From: Planctomycetaceae bacterium
GTDB taxonomy: Bacteria > Planctomycetota > Planctomycetia > Pirellulales > Thermoguttaceae
NCBI GenBank assembly: GCA_031283515.1
Contig: JAITBS010000202.1
Location: forward strand, 1 to 5,453
Reading direction: 5' to 3'
Length of the DNA stretch: 5,453 nt
In this document: positions 1 to 5,427 of the stretch, one piece after another
Layout of the letters: each line of letters starts with the position of its first letter
Numbering within the stretch: position 1 is the first letter of the stretch
Position numbers and translations under genes: made by a program
The notes under the pieces: generated by a model
The model's input: the letters and a program-made list of their open reading frames with translations, nothing else
Told to the model about the DNA's origin: nothing
Databases searched by the model: none

Positions 1-750
1 TTCATCGTAAGACAATTTTATTTGTTCGGACAATAACCGGATTTCCGGTTGAAAATATTGTGTTAATTCTGTTTCGGAGATGCCGCAAATACCGGCTAAT
101 TTTTTGTTCTGACTAATATATTTCAAGTGATTCAGATCACTGAAAACACTAATCTTGGAAAATTTCGTAACTCCCGTAAGAAAAACAAACCGCAAATACG
201 CATCCGCACTTTTCAGAACTCCGTAAAAGCCTTTTAATAATTCACGAATGGATTGATTCACTTCTGTATTATTCAAGGTATTGATCAACGGTTTATCATA
301 TTCATCCACCAAAACAACTACTTTACGTCTTGTTTTTTTGTAAGCGGTTTGTATCAAATTATCAAAACGTAATGAAAGTCTTGCGGCAATATTAGTAACA
401 TTCCATTCCGATTCATATTGTTTCAAAATCTCATCAAGAACATCATTGAGTACTTGTTCATTTTGGTAGGCTTCTTTGTTTAAGTCGATATAAAAAATAG
501 GATATTCCAACCAATCTTTTTCTAACTCATCAATTGCCAAACCGTCAAAGAGTTCCTTTTTACCGAGAAAATATGCTTTGAGTGTGGAAAGAAAAAGACT
601 CTTACCAAATCGGCGAGGACGGCTAAGAAAATAAGACGTATCTGTATCGGCAAGTTGATAAATGTATGACGTCTTATCGACATACACATTTTCACCTAAA
701 CGGAGTTTTTCAAAATCTTGTATGCCTATTGGTAATTTTCTGTTATACAT
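1..750 (-). CDS. AAA-ATPase-like protein (PF09820-type; C-terminus beyond window)
   Basis: This reading frame runs open to the left edge and gives the first 250 residues. The start 'MYNRKLPIGIQDFEKLR' followed by 'VYVDKT' (residues 22-27) is the hallmark N-terminus of the AAA-ATPase-like family. The nucleotide-binding site is the variant Walker A 'RPRRFGKS' (44-51) and the Walker B is 'VVVLVDEYDKPL' (144-155). 'FVFLTGVTKFSKIS' (188-201) is the usual sensor-like strand. In complete members a PD-(D/E)XK nuclease domain follows; that part lies outside the window. The cellular role of the family is not established; it is typically multi-copy in Planctomycetota, Bacteroidota and anaerobes and probably selfish or nuclease-linked. 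I chose the ATG at 748-750 because it matches the family start. An in-frame ATG at 835-837 would add 29 residues derived partly from a transposase remnant. Neither start has a recognisable Shine-Dalgarno. Family assignment is firm; function is not. Confidence 0.88.
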   Translation of the reverse strand, partial: MYNRKLPIGIQDFEKLRLGENVYVDKTSYIYQLADTDTSYFLSRPRRFGKSLFLSTLKAYFLGKKELFDGLAIDELEKDWLEYPIFYIDLNKEAYQNEQVLNDVLDEILKQYESEWNVTNIAARLSLRFDNLIQTAYKKTRRKVVVLVDEYDKPLINTLNNTEVNQSIRELLKGFYGVLKSADAYLRFVFLTGVTKFSKISVFSDLNHLKYISQNKKLAGICGISETELTQYFQPEIRLLSEQIKLSYDE

Positions 751-828
751 TATGTTGCCATAATTTGTTTCTTTTTGAATGTTTGAAATTTTAGGTTCAT
801 TAGTGATTCGATTGAGTTTTATTTTTTT

Positions 829-1327
829 GTCAATCATAAAATACAAATGAGTTTTACCGTCAGATACCGAATTGATAACAGGTTCGAGTTTTTTTAAGAT
901 AGTCCTCCTGTTTTTCTATCATGCCGAGACGTTTGACAAAAACTTCAACACGGCTAAGAGTGCGACAAATACCGGTTCACTTAACAATTGTTTCGCTTGT
1001 TTCCTTAATAAAAGCCGGAGGATGAATGCGAAATTCCTGTTTCATAGACGATTTGTACGCACCCAATTTACCTTGAAGACGATAAAGGTATCATGGTGTT
1101 GGAATGTTTCAAGACCGCTTTGTTCATACAAATGAAGATGAGAGCGAATCGTTTTTTGATATTGAGATCTGTCAATTCATGAATTTATCTGGTCGTCAAC
1201 CTTTGGCGTTGAGGTAAATTGTTTCACAACGTTTCGTAACTATCGGATCGGAATGGTAAATACGCAACTTCTGTAACTCGTCAATATCGGCGAATTAAGT
1301 GTTGAGAATCAAGGACTTACACTTAAC
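829..1327 (-). pseudogene. Decayed IS630-family transposase, 5' part only
   Basis: Reading the minus strand across shifting frames reconstructs the N-terminal half of an IS630-type transposase. The segments in order are 'KLRIYHSDPIVTKRCETIYL' (within 1291-1199), 'ELTDLNIKK' (about 1178-1152), 'TIRSHLHLYEQSGLE' (about 1152-1108), 'KLGAYKSSMKQEFRIHPPAF' (about 1069-1010), 'TGICRTLSRVEVFVKRLGM' (976-920) and 'GKTHLYFMID' (about 858-829). These match the helix-turn-helix DNA-binding part, the linker and the first strand of the DDE domain of the family. Lesions include TGA at 1198-1196 and 979-977, a frameshift near the A6 tract at 1157-1152, one or more between about 1125 and 1081, and a one-base slip at the seven-T run 889-895. 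Everything after the first DDE strand is missing, so it cannot encode an active enzyme. Its 5' end lies about 23 bases after the rpsU stop. The last segment is in frame with the ATPase gene downstream. Confidence 0.82.
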
Positions 1328-1349
1328 TTAATATGTATCGTAACGAAAC

Positions 1350-1568
1350 CTATTGTGTTGCCGCCAAACGGGGATTGAGAACAAGTCGTTGAAGATGTTT
1401 TGTTCTGCGAATGGCTCGAAGTTTAGCACGGCGTTTGATTTCACTTGGTTTCTCAAAATGTTCACGCCGTCTCATTTCTTTTTTAATTCCGCTCCGTTCA
1501 ATTAATTTACGAAAACGTCGAACAGCATCCTGAATTGACTCTTTTTCCCGAAGTGTTAATTTGACCAC
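1350..1568 (-). CDS. rpsU: 30S ribosomal protein bS21
   Basis: This encodes a 72-residue, very basic protein. The N-terminal half, 'MVKLTLREKESIQDAVRRFR' then 'SGIKKEMRRRE' and 'FEKPSEIKRR', is the conserved S21 core, and the C-terminal tail is arginine- and lysine-rich as expected. S21 sits on the platform of the 30S subunit near the 3' end of 16S rRNA and helps in translation initiation. The start is a GTG at 1568-1566, fixed by a Shine-Dalgarno AAAGGA seven bases upstream. The length is usual for the family in PVC bacteria, where a long basic tail is common. The gene stands alone: the next sequence downstream is a transposase remnant and upstream is the divergent xth. No strong GC-rich terminator hairpin is visible after the stop. 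The minus-strand promoter was not convincingly found; a TAAAAT box at 1653-1648 is a weak -10 candidate. Confidence 0.95.
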   Translation of the reverse strand: MVKLTLREKESIQDAVRRFRKLIERSGIKKEMRRREHFEKPSEIKRRAKLRAIRRTKHLQRLVLNPRLAATQ

Positions 1569-1575
1569 GAATTTT

Positions 1576-1581
1576 TCCTTT
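1576..1581 (-). promoter_or_regulatory. Ribosome binding site of rpsU
   Basis: The minus strand reads AAAGGA with a 7-base spacer (AAAATTC) to the GTG start. It decides the choice of this unusual start codon. Confidence 0.8.
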
Positions 1582-1654
1582 CTTAACTTTGTGTAATAAA
1601 ATTATTGGAAAGCTATTGATTTTCCAGTGAAAAAAAACTTACGGATTATTTTAT

Positions 1655-1708
1655 CGGAAAAAATCAAATCGTCCAGTAGCCGCAAACAAAGTTTTTGATT
1701 TTTTGCCG
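1655..1708. repeat. AT-rich inverted repeat in the rpsU-xth divergent region
   Basis: CGGAAAAAATCAAA (1655-1668) pairs with TTTGATTTTTT (1694-1704) plus CCG (1706-1708). This gives a 14-bp stem with one bulged G at 1705 and a 25-base loop. It lies in the likely rpsU leader or promoter zone and about 35 bases upstream of the xth promoter. It could be an RNA hairpin in the rpsU leader or a cruciform or protein site; the poly-A/T arms make chance formation more likely than usual. Confidence 0.5.
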
Positions 1709-1743
1709 GAAAATGCCCCAACTTGTGAAATCGGGAACATCGG

Positions 1744-1772
1744 TTGACCGTAACAGTTAAATCTGTTAAAAT
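1744..1772 (+). promoter_or_regulatory. Candidate sigma70-type promoter of xth with operator-like palindrome
   Basis: The -35 box is TTGACC (1744-1749) and the -10 box is TAAAAT (1767-1772), separated by the ideal 17 bases. Transcription would start near 1779 and leave a leader of about 84 bases before the xth ATG. The spacer contains the perfect inverted repeat TAACAG-TTAAAT-CTGTTA (1751-1768), a position typical of repressor operators. No regulator is identified. A second TAAAAT at 1781-1786 comes from a tandem repeat. Confidence 0.6.
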
Positions 1773-1790
1773 AAATCCGTTAAAATAAAT
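1763..1790. repeat. Two-copy 14-bp tandem repeat over the xth promoter -10 region
   Basis: CTGTTAAAATAAAT (1763-1776) is followed directly by CCGTTAAAATAAAT (1777-1790), a 13 of 14 match. The repeat duplicates the -10-like TAAAAT element. Confidence 0.75.
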
Positions 1791-1862
1791 ATTTTGAGTC
1801 ATTTAAGTTATTAGCGTTTGCGGTAATTACTGAATGAATCCGGTTTTTTTACACAGTGATCA

Positions 1863-2615
1863 ATGAGACTGATTTCGTGGAATGTGAACGGCTTACGGGC
1901 TTGTTTGGGTAAAGGTTTTCTGGATATTATCAAACGGTTGAACCCGGAGATTGTTTGTCTTCAGGAAATAAAAATGCAAAAAGGACAGGCGGAAATCGAT
2001 CTTTCCGATTATTTTCAGTTCTGGAACAGTGCATCGAAAAAAGGATATTCGGGAACTGCTGTATTTTCCCGTTTGAAACCGTTGAAAGAAAGTTATGGTA
2101 TTGGTATTCCGAAACACGATCAGGAAGGACGCGTGATTACGCTGGAAATGGAGAAATTTATACTGGTCAATGTTTACACTCCTAATGCCCGCCAAGAACT
2201 TGTGCGATTGGATTATCGGATGGAGTGGGAAGACGATTTCCGTGCCTATTTGAAGAAACTCGACAAAAAGAAACCGATTATTGTTTGTGGTGATTTCAAT
2301 GTTGCTCATCAGGAGATCGACCTGCGGCATCCCGAAACCAATCACAACAACCCCGGATTTACCGATCAGGAACGCAGTAAGATGACGGAATTACTGAACA
2401 TCGGATTGGCGGATACATTCCGAACACTGTATCCTGATCTCGAAAACGCTTACACCTGGTGGAGTTTCCGAAGCAACGCCCGCGCAAACAACACCGGTTG
2501 GCGTATTGATTACTTTTTGATTTCTCAACGGTTAATACCCAGCGTAAACAATGCCCTTATTTATCCTGAGATATTGGGTAGTGACCATTGCCCAATCGGA
2601 TTGGAATTAAATTAG
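1863..2615 (+). CDS. xth: Exodeoxyribonuclease III (AP endonuclease, ExoA/Xth type)
   Basis: This 250-residue protein belongs to the endonuclease/exonuclease/phosphatase fold. It cleaves DNA 5' to abasic sites and removes 3' blocking groups in base-excision repair, with 3'-5' exonuclease activity on duplex DNA. Catalytic motifs are all present: 'ISWNVNG' (N7), 'CLQEIK' with metal-binding E35, 'VNVYTPN' with Y105, 'CGDFNVAH' (D144, N146), 'WRIDY' (D216) and the final 'GSDHCP' (D241, H242). Length and motif spacing match the B. subtilis ExoA branch. The start is well fixed because an in-frame TGA lies two codons upstream. There is no Shine-Dalgarno before it (ACAGTGATCA), which suggests non-SD initiation. 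It is divergent from rpsU, and gap follows 263 bases later with its own promoter, so it is probably monocistronic. No clear terminator hairpin follows. Confidence 0.96.
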   Translation: MRLISWNVNGLRACLGKGFLDIIKRLNPEIVCLQEIKMQKGQAEIDLSDYFQFWNSASKKGYSGTAVFSRLKPLKESYGIGIPKHDQEGRVITLEMEKFILVNVYTPNARQELVRLDYRMEWEDDFRAYLKKLDKKKPIIVCGDFNVAHQEIDLRHPETNHNNPGFTDQERSKMTELLNIGLADTFRTLYPDLENAYTWWSFRSNARANNTGWRIDYFLISQRLIPSVNNALIYPEILGSDHCPIGLELN

Positions 2616-2664
2616 CCGATAGTTCCGAGCGGATAAGTTAACACAAAATAAAATAGCGTTTATA

Positions 2665-2698
2665 TTGTATTTACGGTTTGTGTTGTAATTACGGTTGA
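2665..2698. repeat. 18-bp-spaced direct repeat between xth and gap
   Basis: TTGTATTTACGGTTTG (2665-2680) and TTGTAATTACGGTTGA (2683-2698) match at 13 of 16 positions; both contain TTACGGTT. They lie just upstream of the candidate gap promoter and could be a paired regulator site, but the significance is uncertain. Confidence 0.45.
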
Positions 2699-2720
2699 CT
2701 AATGAAATTCTCCTCCCCCG

Positions 2721-2748
2721 TTGAATTTGATTGAACAGCGGATACAAT
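2721..2748 (+). promoter_or_regulatory. Candidate promoter of gap
   Basis: A -35 box TTGAAT (2721-2726) and a -10 box TACAAT (2743-2748) are separated by 16 bases. Transcription would start near 2755, giving a leader of about 124 bases. A second -10-like TATACT (2850-2855) lies close to the gene but has no good -35 partner. Confidence 0.5.
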
Positions 2749-2772
2749 AATAACGATTGTAAAATGTTGAAC

Positions 2773-2811
2773 CGAACGTCGCGGACGAACGTTATGAGCG
2801 AACGTTGTGGG
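2773..2811. repeat. Three 13-nt tandem repeats in the gap leader
   Basis: CGAACGT occurs at 2773-2779, 2786-2792 and 2799-2805, exactly 13 bases apart, each followed by a six-base variable part. The tract is notably GC-richer than its surroundings and lies between the candidate promoter and the Shine-Dalgarno. It could be a binding array for a regulator on DNA or RNA. Confidence 0.7.
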
Positions 2812-2863
2812 CGTTGGGAACAATTTTCATGTTACTTATTTCCCTTTACTATACTTAAATCTA

Positions 2864-2870
2864 AAAGGAG
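2864..2870 (+). promoter_or_regulatory. Ribosome binding site of gap
   Basis: AAAGGAG with an 8-base spacer to ATG 2879. It is the strongest Shine-Dalgarno in the window. It decides the start against the GTG 72 bases upstream. Confidence 0.9.
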
Positions 2871-2878
2871 AATTTTCC

Positions 2879-3895
2879 ATGTCCATCAAAGTTGGGATCA
2901 ATGGTTTTGGTCGTATTGGTCGTCTTGTGTTCCGCCGGATGTTAGAAACACCGGATAAGTTTGATGTTGTTGGTATCAACGATCTTACCGATACCAAAAC
3001 ACTCGCAACACTGCTCAAATATGACAGCACTCACCGCCGACTCAAAGCCGAAGTCGGTCATGATGATCAAAATATCATCGTTAACGGCAAAAAAATTCGG
3101 ATTTACGCCGAAAAAGAACCGGCAAAATTGCCATGGGGTGAAATCGGTGCCGGAATCGTCCTCGAAAGTACCGGCCGCTTCACCGCTAAAAAATCCGACG
3201 ATAAAGCCGGATTTGATTCACATCTTGACGCAGGTGCCAAAAAAGTGGTTATCAGCGCACCCGCAAAAGGAGCAGATTTGACCTGTGTTTGCGGCGTTAA
3301 TGACGACAAATTAAACGCTTCCCAAAAAACAGTTTCAAACGCCAGTTGTACAACAAACTGTCTTGCTCCTGTTACCAAAGTTATTTTAGAGAAGTTCGGT
3401 ATTGTCAAAGGTTTAATGACCACCGTTCACTCTTACACCAATGATCAGGTCGTATTGGATATTCCTTATAAAAATATTTATCGTGGTCGTGCCGCCGCTT
3501 TAAATATTATTCCGACAACAACCGGTGCTGCCGAAGCAGTGGGCGAAGTAATTCCTGAAGTAAAAGGCAAATTAACCGGTTATTCTCTCCGAGTTCCAAC
3601 TCCAACTGGAAGTTGTGTTGATCTTGTCGTCCAGACCGATAAATCGGTAACCGCCGACGCAGTAAATGCCGCCGTGAAAGAAGCCGCCGAAGGAAGAATG
3701 AAAGGAATTCTCGCTTACAACGAAGACCCCATCGTTCTCACCGACATCATCGGTGATCCGCACAGCTCCATTTTCGTGCCGGAATGGACTCGTGTTGTCG
3801 GCGATAACCTCGTCAAAATCCTGTCCTGGTACGATAACGAATGGGGTTACAGTTGCCGTGCGGTCGATCTCATTGAAAAACTCTCGAAATTCTAG
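2879..3895 (+). CDS. gap: Type I glyceraldehyde-3-phosphate dehydrogenase
   Basis: This 338-residue cytosolic enzyme oxidises and phosphorylates glyceraldehyde 3-phosphate to 1,3-bisphosphoglycerate with NAD+ in glycolysis. The Rossmann dinucleotide motif is 'GINGFGRIGR' (6-15). 'NDLTD' (34-38) ends with the acidic residues that favour NAD over NADP. The active site is 'SNASCTTNCLAP' with nucleophile C157, and H184 is the general base in 'TVHSYTNDQ'. The S-loop and phosphate-binding region include 'AAALNIIPTTTGAA' (205-218), and 'WYDNEWGYS' (317-325) is the conserved C-terminal signature. Length is normal. The ATG at 2879 gives the canonical N-terminus and has a strong Shine-Dalgarno. A longer GTG reading from 2807 adds 24 unrelated residues and is unlikely. 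It has its own candidate promoter and repeat-containing leader. No pgk or tpi neighbour is present, so it is not in a glycolytic operon here. Confidence 0.98.
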   Translation: MSIKVGINGFGRIGRLVFRRMLETPDKFDVVGINDLTDTKTLATLLKYDSTHRRLKAEVGHDDQNIIVNGKKIRIYAEKEPAKLPWGEIGAGIVLESTGRFTAKKSDDKAGFDSHLDAGAKKVVISAPAKGADLTCVCGVNDDKLNASQKTVSNASCTTNCLAPVTKVILEKFGIVKGLMTTVHSYTNDQVVLDIPYKNIYRGRAAALNIIPTTTGAAEAVGEVIPEVKGKLTGYSLRVPTPTGSCVDLVVQTDKSVTADAVNAAVKEAAEGRMKGILAYNEDPIVLTDIIGDPHSSIFVPEWTRVVGDNLVKILSWYDNEWGYSCRAVDLIEKLSKF

Positions 3896-3914
3896 TGTTC
3901 CGAGAGCGTTTCCG

Positions 3915-3957
3915 CATCTGAGTTTTCAGGTAAATATTCCAGATAAATATTCAGATG
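3915..3957. repeat. Short inverted repeat flanking a tandem repeat after gap
   Basis: CATCTGA (3915-3921) and TCAGATG (3951-3957) are perfect inverted copies. Between and overlapping them are TAAATATTCCAGA (3931-3943) and TAAATATTCAGA (3944-3955), a near-perfect tandem pair. There is no T-run after the stem, so it does not look like a classical terminator. Confidence 0.55.
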
Positions 3958-3972
3958 AACTAACCGTTTCGC

Positions 3973-4152
3973 AAAATTATAAAAGGTAGGCAATTTTCGT
4001 TTTCATAAATATAGTCAATATTTCGTGTTCAAATATCGTGTTACCGATAGACGATGGACAATAAAGTATTTATTGGTTCATCGTTGATTCCTGTTGACAT
4101 GATCACAAGTGAAAACCTCTACGAAAAAAAGTTGCCTGCCTTTTTTAAATTT
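3973..4152. repeat. 180-bp inverted-repeat element with nested hairpin (MITE-like or structured RNA)
   Basis: The left arm (3973-3993) and right arm (4132-4152) are inverted copies matching at 18 of 21 positions. The core AAAAGGTAGGCAA pairs with TTGCCTGCCTTTT over 13 positions if a G-U wobble is allowed. Just inside, TTTTCGT (3994-4000) matches ACGAAAA (4121-4127) after a four-base insertion. The centre holds a second hairpin: ACGATG (4051-4056) and CAATAAA (4059-4065) pair with TTTATTG (4069-4075) and CATCGT (4079-4084) around a GTA loop. Also inside is TCGTGTT twice, 13 bases apart (4023, 4036). No open frame of note lies inside. It may be a non-autonomous mobile element, or a structured transcript or terminator of gap, since the right arm ends in six T residues. 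Confidence 0.55.
4051..4084. repeat. Hairpin at the centre of the inverted-repeat element
   Basis: Thirteen base pairs in two stacked stems (6 and 7 bp) are separated by a 2x3 internal loop and closed by a 3-base loop. The centre of the hairpin lies within about five bases of the midpoint of the outer inverted repeat. Confidence 0.65.
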
Positions 4153-4331
4153 ATGTGAATGACCATAAAAGTTACAAATATTTTATTGTTTGAGCAAACC
4201 AGAATTACTTTTGACCTCAAACTGACCCGCCTCACCCGCTTGCAATTTCAGTTGTTCACATCTAAAATGTCCCCGTCAAATTAAAATTAAATATCAAAAT
4301 TACAGAAAATATAACGGAAAAACATCAATAT
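4153..4331. other. Gene-free spacer upstream of the Rpn-type gene
   Basis: I find no convincing gene here. The stretch 4196-4280 is compositionally distinct. On the minus strand it reads GGGGACATTTTAGATG, later GCGGGTGAGGCGGGTCAGTT and then GAGGTCAAAA, which recalls the non-coding ends of IS21-like elements; this is a resemblance only. The following 4280-4331 is very AT-rich and must hold the promoter of the next gene. Several TAAAAT- and TATAAC-like boxes occur but no clear -35 partner. Confidence 0.35.
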
Positions 4332-5396
4332 ATGGTCAACACCTCAATTAAAAGTGTAACCGAAAATAACATGAATCGGAAAATGGACAGATTAAATAAT
4401 CCGCATGACCGGTTCGCCAAAAAAACTGTTGGTAATCCGTTGTACGCCGCTGATTTTTTAAAATATTACGCGGATCCTATTGTTGCCCAACATGTTCGTT
4501 TAGACCATTTGGTTGCGGCTCAAACACATTACCTGAGTAGTGAACTCAAAGAAGTGATTTTGGATGTAGCGTTTACCGCACGTTTACGTGATGCGAAAAA
4601 AAATTCGGAAGTCCTAATTTTTTTAGAACATAAATCTAAACCCAATCGGCTTGTTCCGCTTCAGATTGGGACTCATTGTTTTATATCTTTATACTCTGGT
4701 TGGACTGCAACAGGTTATTCGACAAGTTACAGACCATCTATTCCATTGATGATCCTTTTATATAATGGAAATGAAGATATTAATGAGGAACTGTTCTTTC
4801 ATGATGTTTTTGATGAAATCCCCGATGAGTTCCGATTTATTGTCCCGCAATTCAGGGTTATCGTGATTAACATGAAACGGTTCCCCTACAACAATTTGCC
4901 CGGAAAACCAGAAACTCAAGCTATTGCCGAATCCCTTAAACGGGCAACCGATGGAACATTCGGGATTCAATTAGGTAACATTCTGGAACGTGTCAAAATC
5001 GCAGACTTGGGAAGACAACATACATTGGATTTAACAACCAGTATTACACGATATTGTACTTGGACACATGTTTTAACTTCGGAAGAAGTTACTCAAACCA
5101 TCACAAAAGTTTTTACCGGAACGGAGGGTCTTGAAATGGCTACTACTATTAAAAAAGGAATTGTACAAGAAGGAATCGAAATCGGTGAAGCACGCGGTGA
5201 AACACGTGGTAAAGCAATCGGTCAATTGGAAGGATGTGTCAACATGATTTTAGACATCTTGAGTGATAGATTTGGAAAAGTTCCCAAGAATATCGTTGAT
5301 TCACTCAATCAACGAACCGATCTAATCGCGTTAAAGTCATTGGTTATTCACGCGGTGAGTTGTTCGTCGTTGGACGAATTTGCCGCTGATCTGTAA
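4332..5396 (+). CDS. Rpn/YhgA-like PD-(D/E)XK nuclease (putative transposase)
   Basis: This 354-residue protein belongs to the Rpn family (Transposase_31, PF04754), whose E. coli members are nucleases that promote RecA-independent recombination. The N-terminal 'NPHDRFAKKT' (23-32) is the family's start motif. The nuclease core shows 'ELKEVILDVAFTARLRD' with the metal-binding candidate D78, then 'VLIFLEHKSKPN' with E99 and K101, i.e. an intact E-x-K rather than the E-x-Q seen in many members. 'HCFISLYSGW' and 'IPLMILLYNG' follow as in relatives. The C-terminal part carries a G/E/R-rich linker 'EGIEIGEARGETRGKAIGQL' (around 281-300) and a helical tail. ATG 4332 is the longest start; ATG 4371 or 4383 would also keep the domain, and none has a good Shine-Dalgarno. 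It appears intact. Its 3' portion shares a 26-bp exact repeat with the right edge of the window. Confidence 0.85.
   Translation: MVNTSIKSVTENNMNRKMDRLNNPHDRFAKKTVGNPLYAADFLKYYADPIVAQHVRLDHLVAAQTHYLSSELKEVILDVAFTARLRDAKKNSEVLIFLEHKSKPNRLVPLQIGTHCFISLYSGWTATGYSTSYRPSIPLMILLYNGNEDINEELFFHDVFDEIPDEFRFIVPQFRVIVINMKRFPYNNLPGKPETQAIAESLKRATDGTFGIQLGNILERVKIADLGRQHTLDLTTSITRYCTWTHVLTSEEVTQTITKVFTGTEGLEMATTIKKGIVQEGIEIGEARGETRGKAIGQLEGCVNMILDILSDRFGKVPKNIVDSLNQRTDLIALKSLVIHAVSCSSLDEFAADL
5099..5124 (+). repeat. 26-bp direct repeat, copy 1 (inside the Rpn-type gene)
   Basis: The sequence starting CATCACAAAAG and ending ACCGGAACGG is repeated exactly at 5428-5453. Here it encodes 'ITKVFTGT' within the nuclease gene. 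Confidence 0.95.
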
Positions 5397-5427
5397 ATTC
5401 TGAGTGTGAAACTTATTGGAAACATGA

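Noticed and set aside
889..895. Programmed frameshift at the seven-base homopolymer linking the transposase frames
   Set aside because: A -1 slip would lead into the wrong frame; the needed shift is +1 and the upstream frame already has a stop at 979-977, so decay explains it better.
872..1135. Plus-strand open frame of 87 codons
   Set aside because: It is antisense to the IS630 transposase remnant, has no known motif and no Shine-Dalgarno.
1602..1802. Minus-strand open frame of 66 codons upstream of rpsU
   Set aside because: It covers the divergent promoter region and the repeats there, and the peptide resembles no family; more likely chance.
2807..2878. Longer gap product from a GTG start
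   Set aside because: The added 24 residues are not part of the GAPDH fold, and the strong Shine-Dalgarno belongs to the ATG at 2879.
3915..3957. Intrinsic terminator of gap
   Set aside because: The stem is only 7 bp with a 29-base loop and no T-run follows.
3753..3989. Plus-strand open frame overlapping the end of gap
   Set aside because: It is mostly a shadow of the gap coding sequence in another frame, without a start signal.
4641..4670. 7-bp inverted repeat CCCAATC/GATTGGG in the nuclease gene
   Set aside because: It is short, within coding sequence, and expected by chance in a gene of this length.
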